Source of the DNA: Fasciolopsis buskii
Lineage: Eukaryota > Platyhelminthes > Trematoda > Plagiorchiida > Fasciolidae
DNA: 64,000 bases
Assembly (NCBI GenBank): GCA_008360955.1
Contig: LUCM01007702.1
Coordinates: forward strand, 62,001-126,000
Direction: 5' to 3'
Every line of letters starts with the position of its first letter. Position 1 is the first letter of the stretch. This document shows, in pieces, positions 35,354 to 48,100 of this stretch. Below the pieces are notes generated by a model that made no database searches, had not been told where the DNA came from, and saw only the letters and a list, made by a program, of their open reading frames with translations. The translations under genes and the position numbers were made by a program.

Positions 35354-38115
35354 TTCCACTGTCACAACGAGACTACACTTTACGTGGTGTGACGCTTGCG
35401 TGCCCGCCATGATCAACGAGCTTTACAGATGGCTTATCTCAAGCCGAAGATCCAACATGCTCCTGAAGGTCGATGGGTAGAGGCTTGACGAACGTAGTTC
35501 CTGGTCCCCAAGTTGGGGTTTGATGCTGAGTTAGCCAGCTCAGTCGTAAAAACCGAGTGGAAGACGATTTGGATCCAAGTAGATGGCGCCCACTCAGCTG
35601 GACCCCGCCTGGCCTTGGCGGTCAGGTTCTTGCCAGAAACCAAGGCTTTGTTGAAAACACTAATCGTCTTCTGCTTGGGCTCGCTAGCAGTACCCGGCCC
35701 ATGTTCCCCATGAGTTACACGCCTAGCAAATAATTCCAATACCTGCATCGTTGTCTCGCGCAGGCTAACATCAGGAACTCCTGCCCATTGCACGAGCGCG
35801 GGGTGGGCAGTTGAAATTAATGGCTACTGCTCACGAGTCCTCTTATTTTAATTAACCTGTCTCTTCTGTCCCAACCCAATCTGTTGCCCTTCTGCTACCC
35901 ATAGTATCTCCATTGATAACACGCCCGATACTCGCATCACGGTTTATTGTCAAGTAGTGTAACAGGTGGTTTTCAGTCTGTTAGCTCACATTTTTCAAAG
36001 CTCGTCGCACTCTGAATCTGGGTATCCTTCATGTGCGCACTTTAATGCAGGCTGGGCCAACAGGCGTGTTTGGCTCTGAGCATGGCCTCACTTTCGATTG
36101 ATGTAGCCGCGTGAGTAAATACGATTCAGGATTCGAAGTAAGAGTATTTCAGCATAACTGCGGCCAAACGTCCGTCAAGATATTTTTCTCACACTGTCAA
36201 GCGAGACGAAGCAGCAAAAAGCTTCCGAGTGGGTCAAGTGTTGTAGAGAATAGTCTGAGTGAGAAAAGGCTGAACAGCCCTTTCTAGATTGGATCCCAGT
36301 CAACAGTAGATTGCGGTGCATGACTGCAGGGAGAAGTCGGCATACCGAAAGGATAGTAGTGTAAGCGTAGTTTCATTTTGTCATCTCGGCATACGCTCTA
36401 ATAGACTTGCAGCAACTGATAATGGAGAAAGACGACGTTTTACGAATAACCTGCGTCCATCTTAGTTTGGAAGAGCAAAACGCTGTGACATTGTAGTGGT
36501 AGCAGGTGACTTGATGAATTGGCAATCAAGTTATCGAGCTGGACGATCGCTGCTAACAGGGAGTTTCATAGTGAAAGCATTATTTGTAATTCCGACAAGT
36601 CCGGCACAGCGACATGGCGTTCTGAACTCGATCGGTACTTTGAGTCAGATGTGACGATATCGCAGTAAAGCTACCGTTGGGCGCGGTTCTGTCCAGAACT
36701 GTAGATCCATCACAGGACCACGTACGGGAGATCGGAACGCATGCGTTAGTTTTTAATGCGTTTTTGCTGCAGCTGAAAGGCCAGTCGACGCAGGACAGAC
36801 GCCGATTGACTGTCCGTAACGCTTTATTTTCGGCATGTTCGGCAAGCTATGAAGAGAAACTGTTCGAGGAAATTAAACAATTCCGACGAGGCATGTGAAG
36901 GCAGTTGGACAAATTAAACCAGGCTCTGCATTTGGCAGCCGCATTTATCCGTCTGTGTCCTAGATCTAGTGGTCATGAAAGGACACTGATTCACAGAGGT
37001 CGCTGGGTCTACTGGAGCGATAAAACGCCAGCTGCCCCAGTACAAGGAGGTGAACAAGATGTGCGATTAGGAATGGAGAGCTCATCCATGGTAGACCACA
37101 AAGGCTAGACCGTTGGGCTTAGCACTTCAAGGATCAGTTTAGCTGGCAACATGCTAATGTATTAGGCCAACGGTCTGAAGCCTACGAAATCCTTGGGAAA
37201 AGTGTCTGTCGACCCCTAAAAGGAGTTGGAGTGGAAGTCGAATATTCAACCTTCTGAAGCGGTGAAAAGCAGCCGTCGCCGAAAACCCTTCCTCCAGTTC
37301 TTTTCAAATTGGATGGAAAATCTCTGGTGAAATCACTTACCTCCTTGCTCCATGATATTTGGAACGAGGAGTGTATTCCGTTATCGTGAACTGAGTCACT
37401 GATTGTACCCATCTTCAAGGTTGGGTACACGAAGTTTCTAGCAATCATCGTGAGGTTAGTTTAATTCCGATACGTTTCTAAGGTGTGGTTAGCTTGGACT
37501 ATGTCGTGTCGTTTGATACCCATTGTCGCAGAGTAATATCCGCGAACAACACGGCCGGATTTAGGTTCAGAGGTCGAGTTGCCTTGACCATATATTCACT
37601 CTGTCAGTTTCTAGAAAGGTGCCAATGCCATGCCATTCGCCCTACGATCGTAGTCTTCGACTCCGTGGATCGGCAGCACTTTTCAATGCTCTCCAATCGG
37701 AAAGTCATGCCACGAAGTTCGTGAATCTGTTGTCAGCATTAGACTCGTATACCCATGGTCATGTGAGGGCATACGGTCGAATTATCAAGTTCGTTCGAAT
37801 CGACTAGGGTGTCCAATCTCTCCATTCCTGTTCAATTTCGTGATGGAAGATGCTTTAGGAGCTCTCCGGGATGTAGCAATCGAACTGGGAAATGGAGGGA
37901 AGATGTGATCTAGATTATGCCGATGACGTCGTATGTCTTCTCGAGTCCGCGGAACATGCACAACGCGCACTATATAAACTCTCGAGATCGGTTGCTCGGT
38001 TTAGCGTGTACTTTGTACCTTCAAAGTGCTGTTGCAGGACTGGACGACAGCAGTGCCGGACTTGGTACTAGATGGAGAGGAACTAACGAGTGTGGACCGC
38101 TTCACTTTGGTCAGC
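35354..38115 (+). pseudogene. RTE-like LINE, copy 3 (5'-complete, 3'-truncated)
   Basis: It begins with the same 5' box as copy 2 (CTGTCACAACGAGACTACAC at 35,357) and runs in parallel with it. The endonuclease start lies near 36,030 and the GDFNA block near 36,505 (GCAGGTGACTT, preserving the Asp codon). Linker and RT words follow, including RQLDKLNQALHLAAAFIR (about 36,900), DLDYADDVVCLLESAEHAQ with an intact YADD codon run (about 37,905-37,950), KVLLQDWTT-like words at 38,025 and VDRF at 38,093. It stops at about 38,115 against a gypsy fragment. Like copy 2 it carries frequent one-base insertions, so reading frames break every few dozen bases; these may be sequencing errors. Confidence 0.8.
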
Positions 38116-38149
38116 TGAGTTTCGCAAAACAGTAGCACCAAAGTAGAAA

Positions 38150-39370
38150 TCGAATTTTTTTGTGATCGTTCTTGCTCATTTCACATGCGGTGATGTTTTG
38201 CTGTTTGCAAAAGTGCCCGCTATGTTTTCCTCTTGAATATTTTTGCCGACAGCAGGCTGGAATCAAACGGTATCCTCAAAAACTGGTACAGTCTACCATA
38301 GGCTTCGAAAACAGTTTATGGACGATCATATTTTGCTGTGACGATTTGAGGGTATGCGCTTCGCAAATCCAAAGGGCCCAAGACAGTATAATGTGTTATT
38401 TTTGACAGCTTTTCGTCTATTCTTGTTAATGGTAAGGCGTCCAGCAACGTATACCAGTTAATGGCTTGACTGCGGTCAATGACTGTATGCCTTTTGTGTC
38501 ATTTGTTGGCTGTTACAGGACTTGGCCGCACCATGATTAGGTTGACGTTCTGACGATGCCCTCTTGAAGTTTTCAAATTTCTGAATAAGCGAATTTTTCA
38601 TCATCGGGTGTATGAATTCGCGATTTTTTCGCCGTAGGTTCATAATTAGGCAATAGATTTTCAAAAACCGACCGTGATTCGATACGTGAGGCAGTCATGC
38701 CACAAAGAGCGAATTAGTTTGGTGTCTTTAAATGGGATTCCAATATAATTGTGTAGTTTCGAAAAATTGTATCCTGATAATGTCACTACACTATTTTGGG
38801 AGTACAGCTAGTATGAACGTGTGGTATGCATTGTTTGTGTTTGATGCCAACATGGCAGTGTCCTTTTGTGTGACGAATTAGGCTAGTAGAAGCTGAGGGT
38901 AAGGAGTTCGAAGATTTTATAAGCTTCAGGCGGTGACTCAGCACAGCGGACTCCGCGACATAACTTTCGAAGCCTCCCGTATCTTCATAGGAATATTGTT
39001 TATGGTGACGGCTGTTATTGTACCAAAAGAACAAACCGGAGCGGGTGTGGTGACTGTGGTTGAAAACACTGGTGTCATAGCAGAGGTTGTACGTTCATTG
39101 GGTAGTGATTTGCAAACACGTTTGAAATGTCCCTTTTCTCCGCAGTTGCTACAAACTGCATTCTCAGGTGGACACTTAATACGGGATGTCTGTCGTACAC
39201 GCAGAAGTAACACTTGGAATTGACCGTCGCCGACGTTGTTTCCACAATTACGCCACGGTCTCTCTTTCGGTCGCAAACTTTTTTCAGTTGCATTGGAGCG
39301 GCATGTGGGCGACCCTGCAAAGGGAATCCGTGGTCAGCATTAAAAAACAAAGCAGGCGTCATTGATGGCT
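38150..39370 (-). pseudogene. Ty3/gypsy-like LTR retrotransposon fragment: gag zinc knuckles, protease, partial RT
   Basis: Minus strand, 5' to 3'. Near 39,180-39,100: CYFC...RHP, then (frame change) IKCPPENAVCSNCGEKGHFK and RVCKS, two zinc-knuckle-like units. 38,985-38,800: EDTGGFESYVAESAVLSH, an aspartic protease with the DTG catalytic triad, then STSLIRHTKGHCHVGI, the flap-and-hydrophobic region usual for trematode gypsy proteases. 38,650-38,560: an RT-connection FIHPMMKNSLIQK. 38,490-38,270: INWYTLLDALPLTRIDEKLS, YTVLGPLDLRSAYPQI (RT motif A, here L-D-L) and TVFEAYGRLYQFLRIPF. It ends at the RTE copy 3 junction, so RT motif C, RNase H and integrase are missing. No LTR is seen. The order gag-PR-RT is typical of CsRn1-like elements of flukes; the lineage is inferred. 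Confidence 0.75.
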
Positions 39371-39403
39371 GCCATTTCGTAATTGTTACATTTTTCTACA
39401 GAA

Positions 39404-40490
39404 AAGTGAATATCCAAGGTGAACAGGCAGTGAATCTACACTGGCGGGAAAAGCTAAGATGCTGCTGCAACCATCAAACGTAACACAATCTAACTACATA
39501 AAAACACTTTCAATCATCCTGATTCGAACGAAAATGACAACACGATCATCACTGTTCACGGTTCATTGTCATATTTTTCGGTGTCTCGAAACCACGAAGG
39601 CGTAAGACACCTACTTTAACTTTGTTCTTATTCCGCGTTGCCACGTCATCTGTTGGCCTCTCCATGGCTTCTTCCATTCCTTAGGAGGAACACAAAATAG
39701 GGCGCGATATGGTAGACGAGTGTTCGCCATACACAGCACATGACCCAACCAACGTAGTCTACTAAGTTTCTTGTGCCGAAACAAGCTTTTCTCAAAAGTG
39801 GCACCCAATACTCGAATCCTAACCTCTGTATTACTCACCCGGTCACTCCATCCAATCCTAGCCATACTACGTAGACATCTATGGTCAAAAACCTCCAATC
39901 GACGAACATCTCCCACACGAATATTTCCTGTCTCGCAAGCGTACAACGGGACTGAACGCACTGCGGCACAGTACACGCGACCATTCAACTTCAGTGAAAT
40001 ATCAGGCCGACGCCACAAGTGATTTAGTCCAGTCTGAGCTGCCCAAGCCTTGGATATACGCATATTCACCTCCACTGCCGAGCTACCATCGTTGGACACG
40101 CAGCTACCAAGGTAGGTGGAACGGTCCACAGTCGTTATTTCCAGTATCAAATTCTGCATTGGTGTCGTCCAGTCCTGCAACAACACTTTGTACTTTGAAG
40201 GTGCAAAGTACATGCCAAACAGAGCTACAGACCTCAAGAGATTATCTAGTGCGCATACTCGAGAAGGCGCACGATGTCATCTGCGTAATCTACGTCACTG
40301 CATTAGCCAGGATGTAGGAACGTCCTAGTGTTCTCCTAAGGCATCTTCCATCACCTCGTCCATGACGAAGTTGAACAGGAATGGAGAGATGGGGCACCCT
40401 TGTCAAATAGTTGCCGTCGAATGCAGCCTCTGTGGTCTGCAGCATCTGAAAGGGATTTCGAGATCGTATTCTGTGCTTGCAACCATTAAT
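39404..40490 (-). pseudogene. RTE-like LINE, copy 4 (RT second half and 3' UTR)
   Basis: The minus-strand frame 40,237-39,611 is open for 208 codons: FGMYFAPSKYKVLLQDWTTP, VDRSTYLGSCVSNDGS, AAQTGLNHLWRRPDISLKLN, ACETGNIRVGDVRRLEVFDH, RCLRSMARIGWSDRVSNTEV, LSRLRWLGHVLCMANTRLPY and EWKKPWRGQQMTWQRG. Upstream, in other frames, are GCPISPFLFNFVMDEVMEDA (about 40,400-40,340) and VDYADDIVRLLEYA (about 40,300-40,270) with an intact YADD. The non-coding part 39,600-39,404 matches 61,800-61,633 closely. The copy is 5'-truncated at about 40,490, as expected for target-primed insertion, but also lacks the terminal tail box seen in copies 1, 5 and 6. The surviving ORF is clean, unlike copies 2 and 3. Confidence 0.85.
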
Positions 40491-41302
40491 CCATGAGATG
40501 CTGGTTCTGTTGCTCTGCGCTGTGAGATGGAACTGGATGGAATTTTGCCATTTTTATCGTGCTGTTTGAAATCTGCGTAGATCTGTACACACGAACGTTG
40601 TCTGTGCTACTAAATACTTTACAATAAGGTTTACTAATAGCCTGGGCAGTGACCGTAGCCGCGGAGAGCGACTGTTCCGTTTGGTGGTGATGAGTCTTAT
40701 CTACTAAATGGCCTCCGGAAGGACCGCTCCTAAGATCTAGATGTCGATGCATGTGGCCGTGTGATAAAAGTCAGCTACAATAAATACCTGCAGTAGGTTA
40801 TTTCTTGGGCCTTTGTCGTTGTTCTTATTAGCAGCCGCCAATTGAATACTTCGTAAACCAATCAGCTCTGTGGAGAGACATCGGACACTGATGTGCCGTT
40901 GCCTACCGGGATTCGGACACTTGGTTTTTTATCACTTATGAAATATACAGGACAGATTGGGAATTCCTTGTCGTCGTTTGTACACCCCGGTCAAAGCGCT
41001 TCTTTTGTCGACTGGTACGGGGATGGATTGCTACCCTTAGCGGCCAAAAGTAGACTGGTGCCGACGTACTACATTTCTCTCGGAGATACATCATTTATGA
41101 CAATGCAGATGTGCTTGTAAAAAGTTTGAAAAGAAAAGTAATTCCACCTTTAATCAACTTCTGGGTGACAATTTTTCTCCCAATAGCCACTTGGTATACA
41201 CCGAGAGGTGTTTAGGCCTGTTCTGAACTCGGCACTTCTGCTGTTTCATCTAACGTATCAGTTTTGGACCGGGACCGATAATGTTGTTTGAGGAAATCGT
41301 TC
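40491..41302. other. No recognised gene
   Basis: Mixed-composition spacer. Plus frame 40,893-41,120 (75 codons) and minus frame 40,752-40,486 (88 codons) match nothing I know. Confidence 0.4.
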
Positions 41303-41600
41303 AGCGTTAAACATCAAGGCAAGCCTTACTGACCGCCGCCTTTTCCCCAGAGTTACACAACAAGACTACAACTTGACGTGGTGTGACGGCTTGCGTGCCG
41401 CCATGATCCAACGAGCTATACAGGATGGCTTATCTCAAGCCGAAGATCCAATCATGCCTCGAAGGTCAATGGGTAGAGGCCTGACGAAGTAGTCTCCTGG
41501 TCCTCCAAGTTGGGGGTTGATCTGAGTTAGCAGCTCAGTCGGAAAACGCGTAGACGAATGACTGATCCCAATAGATGGACTTCCACTCAGCTATATGTTG
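41303..41600 (+). mobile_element. RTE-like LINE, copy 5: 3' tail fused to inverted 5' end
   Basis: Bases 41,303-41,356 equal the RTE 3' tail box in minus orientation (compare 61,561-61,615 directly and 30,006-30,055 as reverse complement). Immediately after, sharing a few bases (TTACAC), the RTE 5' end follows in plus orientation (AACAAGACTACAAC..., matching 31,098 and 35,361) for about 240 bases and then stops near the words shared at GATGGCGCCCACTCAGCTG in copy 3. The element body is absent. One insertion with an inverted 5' segment would give this structure. It has single-base insertions like copies 2 and 3. Confidence 0.75.
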
Positions 41601-44600
41601 TGTTGCCGAATTTGGTTGACTTGTGCACACACGGAAGCACAAGACACAGGTACCAGTGGCGCACGATAGCACAGGAGCACGCAGCCTGTGGTCTAGTAGA
41701 ACACGAAATTTCGGGCTCAAGACTCAAAAGACTCAAATGTTCTAAAGTGTCCCTATAGGCAGAGCTCATGCAACTTGGCAGTACCGACCTTCCCCAACGA
41801 AACGATGAGGGTAAGCGCGATGATCACGCAGTTTAGTTCCTGAACGCAACTTCGTTGATTAACTTTCGATTGAAATCCCTAGTGGACCAGGGATGGCCTC
41901 ATACAGATGCTCTTCGGGAGATTATAAGCCAAGTTCTTAACTCCGGGGAGCCAGAGACTTGGAAGTGTCCTACTGGGTATGCGAATCTCGTCAGCTCGCT
42001 GGCAATACATGCTAAACGGAACTGAGTTTTCATGTGGACCAGCAAAACTTTGTGGCATTTTATGTGCCACACGGTAGTGCTAATCTGTGAGAAGTATGTC
42101 CTAACTGTCGTTTGTCACTTTTTCCTGATTGCTTGTTTTATATAATTTGAAAAGCTACTACAAGACCAAAAATCAGCAACTTTATTGAAAAATAAATGTC
42201 CCTGACAGGAAAAATGGACACTACGGCGACTGATGAAAGAAAACGGAACTAACGCAGATCTTCCCGGCGGAAGCCTGCCTCATACAGTCACGTCATGCTT
42301 GTCATTTTCCGCCCCAATCCGAATACGCCCTAGCCAAGCCGCTTGTATGCTTATGGATTCATGACAAACCGATTGACATTCTCGTCAGGAAGATGTCATT
42401 TCTTTACGGATGAAAGAACGTGTGCGCCAGAATTTGTGTACCTCAAGAATACAAGAACCGCTTTCATGACATCACTATGCACAGGCCTTGAATCTGCGGC
42501 GTTGGTTGTTCAACCGATGAAGCCCGTCCTATCGAGAATAAGGTGACTAGTGTGTGACAGCCATCCACTCCAGACCACCAAAGGAAAGTACTCTGTTGTT
42601 CCGGCACATTATCGTTGCGTAGATTTTTTCCCCAAAGCACATGGGATTCGGGTGCTGCGGAACATATCAGATCCTCACGCAAGTTCATCTTCCTAACCGT
42701 CGAACAACAATCACGTCCCTAGATTTCGTTCAATCAGTCATATCCTCCCGCAGACAATAAATGGAATTTCCTGTCATCCGACCATCTAACTTGATATGCT
42801 GTTTGGTAAAATATTTGCATTGGCTAAAAGGCAGTTCATCGTGCCGTGTTAACACCAAACTAACGATAAGAAATATTTGTACCTGAATGACCTTTACTGG
42901 GCACTCGAATATATCCAAGTACCTTTGTGGGTCTGTTCGTACGAACGCGAATCGCATCTCGAAACACACTACTTTATTTCTGCCAGTAGCCACACGTCAA
43001 GACAAACTTTGCGAAGACGATGAGGCACCCGTCAATCAGCAAATGCAGCTAGCCAAAATATCGCGAAACGAAATTAACAGCAGACCTGTTGGTATCTACC
43101 TGATTTCTCGAGACTTCACAAGCCTGTCCATTTATTGCACGCTGGTCAGTCTGAAATTTTATCATTGAAACCAATTTCAGTCGTCATTTTTGCGTGTAAT
43201 CACCAGCGACTAGAGAGAAAATCCGGACAGACGTTGGGTGATGCGACCAATCACTGACTCCGACTGGTGTTAGTTGTAACTTCAGACATTGGCCATACAT
43301 GTTAGATAGTTGTATAAAGACTGTTGATAGTCGTTCATTGAACACCACAAAGATTCCTTCGTAACTTCCACCGAAAGCGTCCGAAATTGAACCCTGACGT
43401 TAATCTTTCAGTTTTCACTAGCTTTCTGCATCGAGAACAGACAGTTATCTTCACAGTCACTGTCACAACGTCGCTCGAAGTTTTAACCGTCTGTGTCCTG
43501 GGTACTATATATATATATATCCTTACATTTCAGCCAAAAACGGTTCTATCAATTCCACTGGAAATTGATAGATATTCTGATGGCATGAAGATCCTGCTTG
43601 GTGCAGACACTTCGAACGCCATTGTTCTAAATTGGCCACTTCGAAACGTTTGCATAGCTGCAAACCAAGTCTATTTTCTCAGGGAGATCCAGACTGTATG
43701 AGGGCTGCTTCTACCTTCACTGAACCAGAAGTATTCATTGATGGCAGTATGCATAAATTCTATTGTAACCATGGCTGAACTGCTCGTTTTTACCAGCTTG
43801 TAGTCGTCCCCTGAATTTTGTACCCAACGGAAGCTTAAGCCATTTCTTGAATAACGATCATCTTGATAAGGCCAGAATATCAATTAATTTGATACTAAAT
43901 TTTGAGCATTGGAAGGTTTAGAATATCTGTCTACGATGAATGATTTATGGCCCAATATCGATGGTAAATACAATATTGAAAATGATGCGGGCAAATAATG
44001 CCACCGTTTCTTTTAGCTGCCAGCTAGCATCATCTTGTCATTCAGCAATAATGCGATAAATATTGGAGCTGATAACCCAATATTAGCCTGTTTGACACAT
44101 CAACTTTCTTCCTTTTCTAACTCTCTCCTTCTCCTAACAACGATGCAATAAGTCACACTGCATTCAAAAAGGAGTTAGCCACTAGCTGAGAGCTACCAAA
44201 TAGGGATTTGACTTTCGTTGGGGGGTTCTGTATGTTCAACCTTTACACAGAAATTTATGCATGTTGATGCTTGTGCATGTTTTTACCGGCTTGGAAACAG
44301 GAAAGGTGCCAACGTAAAAACGTTTGTGTTGAATTTTACTCGTATCTGGTAGAAGAGGGAAAGTTGCGGTAACCAGCAAGAAAACAAAACTTTTTTTACT
44401 GTAGACCTTTTGATGATAATTCCAGTGATTTGTTGGCTTTTACATGGCACGAGTTCCACAAACGGACCATAGAACATTTACGCCATTAACCTTAGCTCTT
44501 CGTCATCTGTCAGTTTCTTCGACCAACGACAGTCTTCATTTCTTATGTCACAATGGAGACGACCGGGAACACCAACCGGTGTCAGAAACGATGCTAGCTT

Positions 44601-44759
44601 CTTTATACCCCCAAGCCGAGTCACCGCCTGACCGCCACATTATTTCTCCCATCCTTGCTTGTGCGTGCAGAAGAGTACGATAGGCGGCGTAAGCCAAATG
44701 TGCCCAAGTCGAAGTAGAGGGATTACCTTAGTGGGAGAACGACAGCCTGCACCCAAAAC
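41601..44759. other. Long stretch with no recognised gene
   Basis: AT-richer than the left half of the window. A (TA)n microsatellite occupies about 43,505-43,520. Several frames of 60-104 codons are open on both strands (for example 43,387-43,701 plus) without a recognisable domain. A plus-strand word run at about 41,880-41,960 (REIISQVLNSGEPETWK) faintly resembles the LINE RT N-terminal region but is too short to call. Confidence 0.45.
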
Positions 44760-45110
44760 ATGACAGTTTCTCATTATTTTTACCTAATGTCGTCCCCCCC
44801 AGACTTAGAGAATACTCCGAGGGCATATGTGATCAAACAAGAGCCACCGAGCCTCCTCAGAGCAGAAAAGCTAGAACTTGCGACCACAAAGAACACTACA
44901 AACTGCGGCATTGCACACTCTTCTCTTGATGAAAAGCCGGATATCATGGCGGTGCCACAGCTTTCTGAGGTTACGAAAGCTACTGCGCCTTTACCTGTTC
45001 ATAATGTGAGCACCTCCCCAACACCTCTAACAATGTCAGCCAAATTCCAGTTACTTAAGGCTATTAGCCGCCTCCGAATGCTCACCACAAACCGCATCTG
45101 GTTGCCTTAA
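44760..45110 (+). CDS. Unrecognised open frame, 116 codons
   Basis: The frame opens with ATG at 44,760 and stops at 45,108. The product is about 116 residues, hydrophilic, rich in Ser, Thr, Pro and Leu, with no signal peptide, membrane segment or cysteine pattern. An in-frame ...KLELATTKN... and a Pro/Ser-rich middle give no family hint. A second open frame of 79 codons lies just upstream (44,444-44,683). It may be a chance frame, part of a decayed element or a host exon. No splice sites are obvious at its ends. Confidence 0.2.
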   Translation: MTVSHYFYLMSSPPDLENTPRAYVIKQEPPSLLRAEKLELATTKNTTNCGIAHSSLDEKPDIMAVPQLSEVTKATAPLPVHNVSTSPTPLTMSAKFQLLKAISRLRMLTTNRIWLP

Positions 45111-48100
45111 TCGCCAAGCGGTCCAACACAGATTGAACTGCCTTTACATCATTGCATACCAATGAGGCATCATCGGCTAGCTCTTCGTCGAAGCGTCTGT
45201 TCCTAGAAGGAGTTCAACTCTACCGTATGCTGGACCAAAAAGGGTTCTGTATAACACCCTCTGTTGGAACGTTGAGAAGAAATAAGGATATTGCGTATTC
45301 TTGCAGTACTTCATGGGAGACGTGAATGTTGGTGAATGTTGGTCAGATATACTTGCCCGACCTGGGGTAAAATGGCAAAACTCTTTGAGGACCAACGCGA
45401 CACCAAGGTACTTCAGCCTTCGAAGAACAGCACTGCAGAATAGATCTACCTAAGAACTTAGTATTCATTAACCTTTGGAAAACAAAACAGTGTGCTAACA
45501 ACTGCCGTGGGTTAAAGCTTTGACGAAGGGGGCGAAACCCGTTTGTTCCTCCAGTGTTTGCTCTTCGCACTTTTATACAACCTGCGAGGAATGACTTATG
45601 CCAGCAATTTTGACAGTGTTGAGATTAGGCTAATATCCCGGCAGTTAGCAAATTCACTGCACGAGCCGTTCCTAAAGATAGAGACAACAACTGATTCCCT
45701 CATAAAGAAGGACCTTCTAGGAACGCCAAACCTTCGAGAACAAAAATTGAAGTTATCTGACTATTTCCATTCCTCCATCGCTAAATAAATTTGGGTTGAG
45801 TCTATTGGAATCCCATCCTTTATGATTACTTGGGGCTTATACTTCTCTGTGGATTTCTACCTCGGAAGATGAATCTGCTAAAATGCGCCTTGGGATGTGA
45901 ACCGGAATAGTAAAGGAGGGGGGCGATTGACGCTAAAGACCAGCGAAGCTGTAATCTAAAGTCCTCCGTCCAAAGTATAATATATCGTTGTTTATTGTAG
46001 TTACGTGAACCGTCAACTTCACACGTGGTCTCGTTCACACTCAACAATCCCCTACCGGTAGCTCGGATGTGATGAAATAGCACTTTCTCTAGTGCATGTT
46101 GAAATACCACGATACCGAGTGATTGACTGTCTGATAGTCCGCGACGGTCCTCTTCACAGATAACTGACCTTGGAGAAAATGACTAGATAAACTGAAAGGC
46201 CTGCTTAGATATGAAACTTTGGTGGATGTCTTATCGAAAGAACACGGCAGACTAAAGAAACTGGGTTGTTTCCAAACTGGAAAGTTCAATCAACTACCAG
46301 AAAGATAGAGATTGGTTCGAATCAAGTAAGACGTGTATTGACTATTGGCGTACCATGTTATTTATGAAGTTCAGTGATCTCGAAACAGGGTTTTGTCAAT
46401 TGGGCATAGAGGTAGCCGAGGTTTTGACTCTTGCTGATTCGAGACAGGTTTATGCGGTCAGATGTACATCGTATTTCAATGACAAAGTCCATCGGCATTT
46501 TTTCTCCAACTGTATCCCACGCGCAGTAGGATCTAAATGGTGATCTTTAGCTTACGAACCACCTATTTGTTCTTATTAGATTCCATGACTGGCTTGACAG
46601 CGGACAACTTTGTCATGTATGTTCCACACCTACAACACCGTCTGCTTCCATCAGGAAACCTGCGTCGATTCACTGAACTCGAAACTAGACGTTTTTCATC
46701 AATACATTCGGGGCATTTCATCCCAAAAGGGTGATCTGCCGTCTTCTGATTAGAGGTCGCGTGGGACGATTCCGTGTATGCCTTATCAATTCAGCTCATT
46801 GCCCCAAAAGTTAAAAGTACAATTCAATCGCAATAAACGCAGACCGAGGTAAACAAGTATTGACCAAGCCCCTACACTCTTAGCGATTTTTTCTCAAATA
46901 TCCCATCACCTGTGAACGATATCATCATTTATAAGTTCCGACACAATAAGCAAATACGAATTCGATAGTAGAGAATGATTCCATGAAAGGATTCTACTCA
47001 TTTTCGATTCGATCAAATAATGGAAATAACGGGCTAGGCATCTCCATTCCATGATTAGTATTTCAGGGCCGACAGCGCGAGCTGATGACGTCAGAACATG
47101 ATTCAGTCGAACAAGTCCTGACGAAGTCCGTAAACCAAAAGCGTTTTTTTCTCAACCATCTGGTAGAATGTAATTCTTTTCATTCCACTTTTAGTCCGTA
47201 AATTTTCTGAAATCAGAGAGAAACTTCGTGTGATCTTCGTTCGCTAGACGTATTCCGCACATAATCGTGGGCGAACATAATATACAAACAGAATAACCAA
47301 AGATGTCATGTCACTTAACAAAACAAAACACTCTAACCTTTACAGTTTGCATATTTGCCTGGTTAGCAAAGAACTTCCCCACTCTTATCCCCTAAATAAT
47401 AGTTTAATTTAGTCACACAATTCATCGATCTCAGCTGTGAAACCCTTTGATAACCGTCTACCTGATTTGTCTCAATTTTGTCTTGAAAGGATGAAGTGTA
47501 GCATTTTAGTTAACTGCTTGCTCGAAACTCCACGAAAATAGTCAACTTCCAAATAAACGACGCAAATGTGTTTATCATTTCACTAAGAGCGGCAAAATTC
47601 CCGGGGGGAATCGATACGTTTTGATCCGATCAAGCAATGGGAGCATTGGATAAAATACCTTCATTCAGGAAGATGGGGTTTCTTACTAGAAATCATATTA
47701 CAAGACCGATTTTTGTTGTAGGCACCTGAATTTCCCGATTGCAAACCGGGCGATTAGCAGATTACGGTGATATTTGGTCTGTAGTGAAATCGCCTCAATT
47801 ACCCACAGTCATCGAGAATTTTGACCGGTATTTTGATCACTGTTTGGGCATGCAAGCTCTCGGTAGGTTTAAACAAATCACTTTCAATTCATTAAATTTA
47901 CCAGAACTAACGAAGACCCCTTGGTAGCTTTGTTCGATATTTCCTTTGTGATGGAGATATAGTCACAAAAACCGATCGATTTTCGAATTACCTAAGACCT
48001 CTGCGACTATCTGTTCACTGTATCCTGCAGCTCTATTCAGACTGATCCTGTTCCTCGCGTAAACAGCTATCGACGACACGTCGTACAAATCGTTCCACTC

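Noticed and set aside
47080..47100. CTGATGA hammerhead-like word
   Set aside because: No GAAA core or closing stem follows; the word alone is common by chance.
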